Shown here: positions 22,726 to 29,922 of the stretch, piece by piece
Layout of the letters: each line of letters opens with the position of its first letter
Position numbering within the stretch: the first letter of the stretch is position 1
Source: Pseudomonadota bacterium
Lineage (GTDB): Bacteria > Pseudomonadota > Gammaproteobacteria > Burkholderiales > Burkholderiaceae_B
Reading direction: 5' to 3'
Assembly: GCA_023427085.1 (NCBI GenBank)
Contig: JAEZBO010000102.1
Location: 59,765-123,764, forward strand
Length of the DNA stretch: 64,000 nucleotides
The notes under the pieces: model-generated
Seen by the model: only the letters and a program-made list of their open reading frames with translations
Told to the model about the DNA's origin: nothing
The model's database searches: none
Program-made: the position numbers and the translations under genes

Positions 22726-22932
22726 ATGACTGAATTCCTGTCCGACGCCGACCTACATAAGCTCACTGGCTACAAACGCGCCCCCGAGCAGCGCCAGGTG
22801 CTGAGCGAACAGGGCATTCCGTTTCGAGCAGTTGGCAAGCGAACCGTCGTACTGACTACCCACATCCAAGCATGGGTCGAAGGTCATCCTATCCGGCGGC
22901 ACGCCGCTCCCAACATGGACGCTGTGCGATGA
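22726..22932 (+). CDS. Excisionase-like protein (DUF4224)
   Basis: A 68-residue protein starting MTEFLSDADLHKLTGYKRAP, the DUF4224 pattern (FL-x-x-x-E/D-L-x-x-LTG-x-x-R/K-x-x-x-Q), followed by LSEQGIPFRAVGKRTVVLTT. DUF4224 proteins are found directly before phage integrases and are thought to act as recombination directionality factors. The stop overlaps the integrase ATG (ATGA). Confidence 0.88.
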   Translation: MTEFLSDADLHKLTGYKRAPEQRQVLSEQGIPFRAVGKRTVVLTTHIQAWVEGHPIRRHAAPNMDAVR

Positions 22933-23963
22933 CCGGCGATCACCCTTTCCTGCGATCGCACTCGCGAAAGCGCAAGAGCGGGCGCGTGGTGACCTACTAT
23001 TTTTACGACCGGCGCGCGGCCGGGGAACCAGATATTCCACTGGGCACCGACTTCGATGCAGCGCTGAAGAAGTGGACGGAAATTCGGACGGATGGGCCTC
23101 GAATCGCCGGCACACTGGAAGAAGCCTTTCGGGCCTGGGAGGCTGACAACGAATCAGGCTTGCTGTCGTACACAAACAAGGAAACTCGCGACGGGTATGC
23201 GAAGTGCCTCCGGCAGGTGCGGCCGGTGTTCGGCCCGGCCACATGGGAGTCAGTCGAGTTCGTCCACCTCACCGCTTATCTGCGTAAGCGGTCGGCCAAG
23301 ACGCGAGCAAACCGCGAGATTGCTCTACTGCAAATCGTGTGGAACTGGGCTCGGAAAGAAGGTCTGACAGGCATTCAGTGGCCTGCAGCCGGCATGGAAC
23401 GATCACGTTGGAAGAACAAGGAACAGGCGCGCGAGTTCGAGGTTACCGACGATCTGTTCGACGCCGTCTACCACGCGGGTGATCAGGTGCTGCAAGACTG
23501 CATGGATGTGGCCAGCGCCACTGGGATGCGCCTGAAGGACACCGTGACCGTGGTTTTGCCGGTCAACGATAAGCTGCGCCTGCTGGCGAGCAAGACCGGC
23601 AAGAAGGCAGACTTCGATCTATCGCTGTCCACGGTGCTGCCCAAACTGGTGGCGCGCCGGCGCGCGCTGCGGGCAGACCATCTCATGCTTCTGTCGACGC
23701 CTACCGGCAGGCCGGTCACATACCGCATGCTGCGTGAGCGATGGGAGTTCGCCAGGGAATGGGCGGCCCTTAACGCTGAGGCGGCCGGTGAGCACGACTT
23801 GGCTGCCGAAATCCGGGCCATGGTGTTGCGCGACATGCGAAAGCGAGCTGGAGATCTGTCCGACAGCGACGAGGACGCCAGCAAATTGCTTCAGCACAGT
23901 AGCGTCCAACTCACCCGCAAGCACTACCGCACGCGGGCCGCGGTGCTCAAGCCAGTGCGATAG
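22929..23963 (+). CDS. int: Tyrosine-type phage integrase
   Basis: A 344-residue tyrosine recombinase. The core-binding domain is about 60-155. Catalytic residues are Arg201 (TGMRLKD), probable Lys in LLASKTGKK (222-226), the R-x-x-R box RDMR (301-304, with Arg in place of the usual His), His323 (LLQHSS) and Tyr333 (KHYRTR). The Arg-for-His change is common in this phage subgroup. The gene lies about 100 bases from the tRNA-Leu fragment, which is the attachment site it should use. Confidence 0.95.
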   Translation: MTGDHPFLRSHSRKRKSGRVVTYYFYDRRAAGEPDIPLGTDFDAALKKWTEIRTDGPRIAGTLEEAFRAWEADNESGLLSYTNKETRDGYAKCLRQVRPVFGPATWESVEFVHLTAYLRKRSAKTRANREIALLQIVWNWARKEGLTGIQWPAAGMERSRWKNKEQAREFEVTDDLFDAVYHAGDQVLQDCMDVASATGMRLKDTVTVVLPVNDKLRLLASKTGKKADFDLSLSTVLPKLVARRRALRADHLMLLSTPTGRPVTYRMLRERWEFAREWAALNAEAAGEHDLAAEIRAMVLRDMRKRAGDLSDSDEDASKLLQHSSVQLTRKHYRTRAAVLKPVR

Positions 23964-24059
23964 TGATGTTCCGCATCTGCACTGCCTCCCTAGGAACAAG
24001 ATGTGGGTTCCCGGCTGAACGTTTGGCCCGGAAACCCGCGCCAATCCTAGAAATCGTAG

Positions 24060-24117
24060 TGGGACTCAAAATCCCCCGCCGCAAGGCGTGCCGGTTCGAT
24101 TCCGGCCCCGGGCACCA
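24060..24117 (+). other. Right attachment site: 3' part of tRNA-Leu(CAA)
   Basis: From about 24060 the sequence reads as the 3' part of a tRNA-Leu: anticodon loop CTCAAAA (anticodon CAA), variable arm, T-arm CCGG TTCGATT CCGG, acceptor and encoded CCA ending at 24117. The 5' part (D-arm and acceptor strand) is absent; phage sequence lies there. This is the expected attR of a phage that integrated into the tRNA. The intact tRNA and attL lie left of the window. Confidence 0.9.
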
Positions 24118-24436
24118 GCTTGAGCCGTCTAGCGATCAGTTTGCTTGAAAGGCCTCGCGATCATCCGCGCACCGGCCTTTCCATATTATCAACATTGGTC
24201 GTGCGCCGATTCGTAGCGGTGAGTCAGGAACACCGGACCCGGCATTCCCAAGTTGGGTAGATTCAGCATCGGCATACGCGACATCGGGCGCAAAAGAGAC
24301 GCTTGAACCGCTTTCCGTCCAGCGACCAAGCCAGCGCCATGCCAAACACTCTGTAACGGGTGGCCTTGAGTCGGTTTACGGTGCCGTGGTATCCAGCCGT
24401 ATACCCACTTCAAACGTAGGAAGCTTGCACGTGACG
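24118..24436. other. Host intergenic stretch after the prophage, no gene seen
   Basis: About 320 bases between the attachment site and a secreted-protein gene. Open frames on the minus strand (24136-24345, 24189-24413) lack family patterns and ribosome sites. Base composition is lower in GC than the neighbours. No RNA gene recognised. Confidence 0.6.
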
Positions 24437-25021
24437 ATGAAACCGCATGCCTGGATTGCCGTACTGATGCTCAGCAGCACTGCCATGCCCGTGATGGCTG
24501 GCAATGATGCCGATCTCATCAAGGGAGTCCGGACTAACGCCCTGTTCGGTGCCCTGCCCAAGGAAGTGGCGGGTTTTTCGATCGGGGAGTCGCGCAGCGA
24601 CCCTAACCGGCACACCATCCGTGCACGGTACGAACACGAGGATGGCCAGGCGGCCGCGGCCGTCAACATTCGTGCAGTCCGAGCCCAAGGCAAGGTCGTG
24701 GAGCTGCCCGACGGCCCCGAAAGCGTATCGGTTGGTGTCAAAGGCATTATCAAACACCACGATAAACAAAAGGGGAGCAACGCGGAGGGCATCGAACTGG
24801 ACGAAGCGAATGGCGGCCCGATGAATTGCGTCAAGGTGACTCGGGACGACAAGGCCATGGTTCGCCTGGTGTGCCGTACTGCCGTGCACGGGCGCATGAT
24901 CGAAAGCCAGTCCGACAGCCGCGTCGATAATGGCAACGAGACTGAAGCATTGGCTCTGCTTGAAACCTTCACGCAAGAGATGTTCTCGGCAGTACGCCAG
25001 ATCGATCGACGGGATCGCTGA
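24437..25021 (+). CDS. Secreted protein of unknown function
   Basis: A 194-residue protein with an N-terminal signal peptide (MKPHAWIAVLMLSSTAMPVM, cleavage likely after AMA-G near residue 22). The mature part is mixed alpha/beta, with two Cys (NCVKV and LVCRT) that could form a disulfide. No known domain. It is just outside the prophage and could be host accessory DNA. Confidence 0.65.
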   Translation: MKPHAWIAVLMLSSTAMPVMAGNDADLIKGVRTNALFGALPKEVAGFSIGESRSDPNRHTIRARYEHEDGQAAAAVNIRAVRAQGKVVELPDGPESVSVGVKGIIKHHDKQKGSNAEGIELDEANGGPMNCVKVTRDDKAMVRLVCRTAVHGRMIESQSDSRVDNGNETEALALLETFTQEMFSAVRQIDRRDR

Positions 25022-25074
25022 CGCTATCCCTGCAATGCTATCCGCGCTTGGGGTGCCGCCGTACAAAAGTTGGC

Positions 25075-25311
25075 TTACTCCGACTTCGTTTCGGGACCTT
25101 GAGGCACCGCGCGGCGCGGCGCCCGCGCAAATCCAATTCCACCCGCGACATAAAGCGTCAATGCGACCAACGCGAAGACGCTAGCGGCAATACCATTGAA
25201 GGTGAAAGCGAGGGCTGCGGCGACGAAAGAGCATACGGCGCCGATCAGGAATGCGAACACCACCCACTTCGGTGGAATCTTGGCCGACGCGTTGCTGGGT
25301 GCGCTTGTCAT
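25075..25311 (-). CDS. Small membrane protein
   Basis: A 78-residue protein with two membrane helices (VVFAFLIGAVCSFVAAALAF and IAASVFALVALTLYVAGGIG) and a basic Pro-rich tail. No family recognised. It runs opposite to the secreted-protein gene, which ends 54 bases away. Confidence 0.6.
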   Translation of the reverse strand: MTSAPSNASAKIPPKWVVFAFLIGAVCSFVAAALAFTFNGIAASVFALVALTLYVAGGIGFARAPRRAVPQGPETKSE

Positions 25312-25402
25312 GCCGATCTCCGGTAAGAAAAATTATTTGTTCGATTGCACAAGAACTGACTGCGCATCATGGTCGACCAAGCGATCGACAGCGGCACTGG
25401 CG

Positions 25403-25747
25403 TTAGCGAGCACGCGGATAGCGCGACCATCGAACCAGGGCCAAGCCGATCATCGACAGCAGGCACGGCGCCGACATCGTGATCAGGAACGCATAGACGG
25501 CATAGCCGTAGTGTCGGTCATATCCCGCTGCATAGATAGCAGCCGGCACGTAGAGCACGGCAAACAAAATAACGGCAGCCATTACGACTACGATCGTTCG
25601 ATTGATGGCATTGCGCATGGGCAGACGCAGGCGATGCCCGCCCAGAAGGTAGCCAAGCCCTAACAGACAGAAGACGGTCAGCGCCGACCAAGCATGTCCG
25701 AAGAGCGCAAATCCAAAACTCACAAACATCTCAAGCGGGCCGGGCAT
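25403..25747 (-). CDS. Membrane protein of unknown function
   Basis: A 114-residue protein with three hydrophobic segments (about 8-35, 51-73, 83-103) and basic loops. No domain recognised. Function unknown. A short frame just upstream (25731-25838) might be another small membrane peptide but is weakly supported. Confidence 0.55.
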   Translation of the reverse strand: MPGPLEMFVSFGFALFGHAWSALTVFCLLGLGYLLGGHRLRLPMRNAINRTIVVVMAAVILFAVLYVPAAIYAAGYDRHYGYAVYAFLITMSAPCLLSMIGLALVRWSRYPRAR

Positions 25748-26075
25748 GCTTGCTCCCTTGCTGATCGTTGCGGTCGGCGAAAATGAACAACGCTAGTACC
25801 CCTTCTACAAATCGCTGCGCCGGCAGCCACATGCCCATGGCGTTTGGCAGGGCTTGTACCTCTGAGTTAGGCACGGCAGTAGAACTGGCACGCGACAGGC
25901 GCAACGCTGGACACGTTATTTTCGCAGAACTAGTGCCACCCATTTTCCCGGCGGCACCAGCCGCGAAACGTGATGATCTGGTGAAGCGCCAGGGATCCTC
26001 CGGCCTGGAGCAGGTTCACCTGATGGCGAAATCCTATTCGGTGTCGAAGTGGGCGGCGCAGTCGGCAATCAGCCC

Positions 26076-26103
26076 GAGCCCCGCCGCGTCCGCGGCGGGG
26101 CTC
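26076..26103. terminator. Strong GC hairpin, probable terminator of the PfpI gene
   Basis: GAGCCCCGCCGCG and CGCGGCGGGGCTC form a perfect stem with a very short loop. It starts 9 bases after the stop of the PfpI gene on the minus strand. There is no T tract, so termination may need other factors. Confidence 0.6.
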
Positions 26104-26111
26104 CCGGCCGC

Positions 26112-26792
26112 CTACCGCGACAGGTGACCGACCAGCCGCTGCGCGGCTTCTGCCGACGAAGCCGGATTCTGCCCGGTGATCAGCAAGCCATCCTGCACCA
26201 CATACGATGCCCAGTCGGCGCCCTTCGAGTAGTCCCCGCCCAGGGCCTTGAGTTCGTCCTCGACCAGGAAGGGCACGATCTGGGTCAGGCCGACACCCTC
26301 CTCCTCGGTATTGGTAAAGCCGGTGACCTGCTTGCCCTGCACCAGAGGCCGCTCATCGCTATCCTTGACATGCCGCAGCACGCCAGGCGCATGGCACACC
26401 AGCGCCACCGGCTTTCCACCCGCGACAAAAGCCTCGATCAGCCGGATCGAATCCTGGCTCTCCGCCAGGTCCCACAGCGGACCATGGCCGCCGGGATAAA
26501 ACACCGTGGCGAACTGCTCGGCTGACACCTCAGCCAGCTTCACGGTATTCGCCAATGCTTTGCTGGCTTCACCATCAGCCTCGAATCGCCGAGTCGCATC
26601 GGTCTGGAAATCAGGCTCGGCACTCTTGGGATCCAGCGGCGGCTGACCACCCAGCGGTGACGCCAGCGTGATCTCGTAGCCAGCCTCCTTGAACACGTAA
26701 TACGGTGCAGCCAACTCCTCGAGCCAGAAGCCGGTCTTGCGGCCGGTGTCGCCGAGTTGGTCATGCGAGGTCAATACGATCAGAACTTTCAT
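26112..26792 (-). CDS. DJ-1/PfpI (Hsp31-like) family protein
   Basis: A 226-residue protein beginning MKVLIVLTSHDQLGDTGRKT, with the nucleophile elbow ALVCHAPGVL (catalytic Cys) and glutamate-type PGGHGPLWDL. This is the pattern of DJ-1/PfpI proteins of the Hsp31/glyoxalase III or YhbO type, which detoxify methylglyoxal or repair glycated protein. The start at 26792 follows GGAG. An operator identical to that of the neighbouring NemR-like gene lies 30-44 bases upstream, so both respond to the same electrophile signal. Confidence 0.88.
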   Translation of the reverse strand: MKVLIVLTSHDQLGDTGRKTGFWLEELAAPYYVFKEAGYEITLASPLGGQPPLDPKSAEPDFQTDATRRFEADGEASKALANTVKLAEVSAEQFATVFYPGGHGPLWDLAESQDSIRLIEAFVAGGKPVALVCHAPGVLRHVKDSDERPLVQGKQVTGFTNTEEEGVGLTQIVPFLVEDELKALGGDYSKGADWASYVVQDGLLITGQNPASSAEAAQRLVGHLSR

Positions 26793-26821
26793 CTTCGTTC
26801 TCCGAATGACCAGCCCATAAT

Positions 26822-26836
26822 TAGACCGGTCGTCTA
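26822..26836. promoter_or_regulatory. NemR-type operator upstream of the PfpI gene
   Basis: TAGACCGGTCGTCTA, a dyad with TAGAC/GTCTA arms, is identical to 27510-27524 ahead of the TetR gene. E. coli NemR recognises a similar TAGACC...GTCTA box. Confidence 0.85.
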
Positions 26837-26887
26837 CAATCAATTTCAAAAAAAGCGCAGCGACAACGCCACGCCCCGATCACTGAA

Positions 26888-27487
26888 TCAAACGCCCAAC
26901 AATTTCCGGGTCGTCGCCATCGCCACATCAAACGGCTGCTTGTCACGGCCGATCTTGACCATGATGCTGGCACCCAACCACAACTGATAAAGACTCTGCG
27001 CAAGCTCGGCAGGCTTGCCACTGATCGACAAGGACTTATCGGCCACACCGGCCTCAATACCCTTGGCCAGCCGATCGACGATACCCGCAGTGCCGCGCTT
27101 CAAAGACAGGCGCATCGCTTCGGATAGATCAGCCACCTCAGCACCCAGCTTGACGGCCAGGCACTTGCCCTGGCAATCCTGCACCGACTGGGTGGCCTGC
27201 CAGTTCTTCCAATAATTCATCAAACGCTGCGCGCCGGTCTGCCCGGGCTTGCCCAGCGTGGCATCGATCTCGGAAAGGTAGTCCTCGAAATATGCATCGA
27301 GCATCGCCTCGCCGAATCCATCTTTCGAACCGAAGTAGTGATAGAACGAGCCCTTGGGCACCCCGGCCGCGGTCAATACTTCGTTGATGCCCACCGCCGC
27401 ATAACCCTTGCCGGCCATGATGCGTTGTCCGTGAGCCAAGATGCGCTCGCGGACATCGGGGGTTTGTGCGGTGGTGCTCGAGTTCAT
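26888..27487 (-). CDS. nemR: TetR-family regulator, NemR-like
   Basis: A 199-residue TetR regulator. The HTH is GINEVLTAAGVPKGSFYHYF (residues 34-53). The ligand domain contains QDCQGKCLAVKLGAEVADLS, very similar to the NemR region with the redox-active Cys that senses electrophiles and hypochlorous acid. It likely represses itself and the PfpI gene; identical TAGACCGGTCGTCTA operators precede both. Confidence 0.88.
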   Translation of the reverse strand: MNSSTTAQTPDVRERILAHGQRIMAGKGYAAVGINEVLTAAGVPKGSFYHYFGSKDGFGEAMLDAYFEDYLSEIDATLGKPGQTGAQRLMNYWKNWQATQSVQDCQGKCLAVKLGAEVADLSEAMRLSLKRGTAGIVDRLAKGIEAGVADKSLSISGKPAELAQSLYQLWLGASIMVKIGRDKQPFDVAMATTRKLLGV

Positions 27488-27509
27488 GGAAGCGAATATA
27501 GCACTCCAT

Positions 27510-27524
27510 TAGACCGGTCGTCTA
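27510..27524. promoter_or_regulatory. NemR-type operator upstream of the TetR gene
   Basis: TAGACCGGTCGTCTA, identical to the copy at 26822-26836. It lies 23 bases before the regulator start, between it and the end of the upstream hydrolase gene. Confidence 0.85.
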
Positions 27525-27552
27525 CAACCAGATTTTCGCCAAAGCCATCGAC

Positions 27553-28710
27553 TCAAACCGCCCGCGGCACCGTCACCGCTCCCAGAAACTTCACCAGCTC
27601 TTCATTCACCCGATCCGCCGCCTCGTGCTGGATCCAGTGCCCGCTCTCCTCGATGCAGATGTGTTCGACCAGCCCCGGCATGGTCTTGCGCAGTTCCTGC
27701 AAGGTCGGTGGTTTGGGATGGAACATATCGGTCAGCCCGTCCGCCGCGCCGTAGATATACAGCGATGGCTGGTGCACCAGCGCGTTCTTGAACGCGGGCG
27801 TCAGGTCGAAGGTCGCCTGCAAGGCCCGGTAGTAATTGAGCCCGCCACGAAAGCCGGTCTTCTCGAAACTGCGCACCGTATGGGCGACATAATCGGGATC
27901 GGCCCACTCCGGCACCGCGACCGGCGAGGGCCGCAGCATATGCAACGCGGGATCGTTCGGCTGCCAGCGCTGCGCTGGCGGCGCGGCGGCCGACAGCCAG
28001 TACAGCACGCTGGGAATGGTCTGCGCGGCCGGTGCAAAACGGGCGTCGGCCTGCGGATCCTGCATGGCGAAATAATAAGAACGATCTTCCAGCCCCTGCT
28101 GGCGCAGCATGTCCCAATGGCTGAGCTCGCCTCGCGGCATATACGGAATGCTGAGGCTGACCATCGCACGAAACCTGTCCGGCCGCATGACCATGGCGCG
28201 CCACGCATGATCGGCGCCCCAGTCGTGGCCGACCAGCACCGCATCGTCGATCTTGAGTGCATCGAGCACGCCGACCAGGTCGCCGACGATGTGCAAGGAC
28301 GAATAAAGCGCCGGGTCATCGGGCGCGTAGCTCTGGCCGTATCCCCGCATGTCCAGCGCGACGGCGCGATAGCCGGCGGTCGAGACCGCGCGCATCTGGC
28401 TGCGCCAGGTCTGCGCGGTGTCGGGAAACCCATGGCAGAACAGCACGGCCGGGCCTTCGCCCTGTTCGAGCACATGAAAGGACTGGCCATTGATGGTCTG
28501 CTGCGACTGCCGCAACGGGAACCTGTCGGCGCCAGATGGCGCTGCCCATGAGGCCGATGGGACGCTGCCCAGGCCGACACCCAGACCCGCCCCCAGACCG
28601 AACAATGTGGTCGCGCCCAGCAATTTGCGCCGCGCTGGCGACGCAACGTTCTCGTCGGCGACAGCGGGACGGCTTGAATCCCCCGACGACGCAAGTGAGG
28701 TCTTATCCAT
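27553..28710 (-). CDS. Alpha/beta hydrolase, epoxide hydrolase-like, with Tat-type signal
   Basis: A 385-residue enzyme. An N-terminal region with ARRKLLGATTLFGLGAG resembles a twin-arginine signal (only one R-R pair with K), so export to the periplasm is likely. The mature part is an epoxide-hydrolase-like fold: FCHGFPDTAQTW oxyanion region, GHDWGADHAW nucleophile (Asp), and ESGHWIQHE catalytic His. It hydrolyses epoxides or a related substrate. It precedes the NemR-like pair on the same strand and may belong to the same electrophile-response set. Confidence 0.85.
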   Translation of the reverse strand: MDKTSLASSGDSSRPAVADENVASPARRKLLGATTLFGLGAGLGVGLGSVPSASWAAPSGADRFPLRQSQQTINGQSFHVLEQGEGPAVLFCHGFPDTAQTWRSQMRAVSTAGYRAVALDMRGYGQSYAPDDPALYSSLHIVGDLVGVLDALKIDDAVLVGHDWGADHAWRAMVMRPDRFRAMVSLSIPYMPRGELSHWDMLRQQGLEDRSYYFAMQDPQADARFAPAAQTIPSVLYWLSAAAPPAQRWQPNDPALHMLRPSPVAVPEWADPDYVAHTVRSFEKTGFRGGLNYYRALQATFDLTPAFKNALVHQPSLYIYGAADGLTDMFHPKPPTLQELRKTMPGLVEHICIEESGHWIQHEAADRVNEELVKFLGAVTVPRAV

Positions 28711-28897
28711 GCTTGATATCCCACGATTCAGATATACCGACCGATACGATCAGTTTGCATGTCACCTTATCCGCCGCGCGCCTGACCGGCTGCTCGGAAA
28801 TGTAATCGTGGGAAACGCCGCGTCAGCCATGCCTGAAGATGTCAGCGCGGCGCGATGATAAGGTGGACAAAGTCTCCGACCTTTAGGTGATCAGCCC

Positions 28898-29218
28898 ATG
28901 GACGCTTTTGTAGAGCGCCAGTTCGAATTGGACGGCCAGCCCTTGATTGCGCGGTTCTTTTTGCCGCAGCGCGCCGCGACCGGCGAATTCCAGTGCGCGT
29001 GGACGCTCGACTGGCCGGATCGGCGCCAGTCGGATCGCGCCTGCGGCGAGGACAGCGTGCAAGCGCTGATGTTGGCCATGAAATCAGCGCACATCGAACT
29101 GGCCCAGACGCAGGCCTATGCCGAAGGCCGAATCACGCTGTGGACGCAGAAAGACCTGGACCTGCCACCGACCTGGGGCGCCGGCCCGCTGTATTTCGTG
29201 CCGCCCCGCAAAAGCTAG
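28898..29218 (+). CDS. Hypothetical protein (DUF6968-like)
   Basis: A 106-residue protein: MDAFVERQFELDGQPLIARF, a strand-rich domain with FQCAWTLDWPDRRQSDRACG, then an AMKSAHIELAQTQAYAEGRI helix and an extended C-terminus. It resembles short DUF6968-type proteins; function unknown. It converges with the isochorismatase-like gene, ending within 4 bases of it. Confidence 0.65.
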   Translation: MDAFVERQFELDGQPLIARFFLPQRAATGEFQCAWTLDWPDRRQSDRACGEDSVQALMLAMKSAHIELAQTQAYAEGRITLWTQKDLDLPPTWGAGPLYFVPPRKS

Positions 29219-29922
29219 TCGCCGCGGGGTTCCGCCGCGCCACACTGCTTCAGATACCCCAACACCTCTTCCACCTCCATCACATCCGCAAACTGCCTAT
29301 CCATGTCGAACAGGCTGATCGCGTGCGAGATGCCGATGCGGTCGAACACCGCCTCTTGCGGCACGATGGTGCGGAAGTTGTACGAGGACGAGTCGAACAC
29401 CGTGGCGCGGATGCAGTTGCTGGTGGCGCCGCCGACGACGATGACGGTGTCGATGCCGCGCTCGACCAGATAGCCGAGCAGCGGCGTGCCATGAAAGCCG
29501 CTGGGCTTTTTCTTGACGAAGACGATGTCGCGTTCGCTGGGCGTCAGGTCGGGCGACAGCTCGGCGCCCAGCGTGCCGGCCAGGCACCAGTGCTCGCCCG
29601 ACAGCAGGCTGCGCTTGCGGCCATAGACGCCGATGTCGACGCCGCTGGCTTCCAGCTCGAAGGTGGTGAAGAAGCACGGCACCTGACTGGCCTGTGCCTG
29701 TTCGACGACGCGGCACAGCTGCGCCATCGCGGCGCGGCCGACGTCGCCGCAGCTGGACGGCCAGTCGGCGTCCTTGCCCGGCTCGCCGACCATGTAGCGC
29801 TGCGCGTCGATGACGACGACGGCCGGACGGCTGCCGAAGCCCATACGGCGGCCGAAGCGGCCGCGTTCGATGACGGCGCGGTCGGCGTCGCCGAGGTATT
29901 GATCCCAGGGTTTCATGTTCAT
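29215..29922 (-). CDS. Isochorismatase-family cysteine hydrolase, copy 1
   Basis: A 235-residue cysteine hydrolase. The triad residues are Asp in AVVVIDAQRYMVG, Lys in FVKKKPSGFHGTPL and Cys in GGATSNCIRATVF. The N-terminus WDQYLGDADRAVIERGRFGR is longer than usual and is shared with copy 2 at 37829. The family includes N-carbamoylsarcosine amidase and maleamate amidohydrolase, so an amide or carbamoyl substrate is likely. The start overlaps the amidase stop (ATGA), so the two are translated together. Confidence 0.9.
   Translation of the reverse strand: MNMKPWDQYLGDADRAVIERGRFGRRMGFGSRPAVVVIDAQRYMVGEPGKDADWPSSCGDVGRAAMAQLCRVVEQAQASQVPCFFTTFELEASGVDIGVYGRKRSLLSGEHWCLAGTLGAELSPDLTPSERDIVFVKKKPSGFHGTPLLGYLVERGIDTVIVVGGATSNCIRATVFDSSSYNFRTIVPQEAVFDRIGISHAISLFDMDRQFADVMEVEEVLGYLKQCGAAEPRGD

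Noticed and set aside
25731..25838. Short minus-strand frame upstream of the membrane protein at 25403, with a hydrophobic stretch
   Set aside because: Only about 35 residues, no clear ribosome site, overlaps the next gene by 17 bases; may be chance or decayed.
28730..28760. Dyad-like sequence ATACCGACCGATACGAT before the epoxide-hydrolase-like gene
   Set aside because: Arms are imperfect and it does not match the NemR operator; too weak to call.
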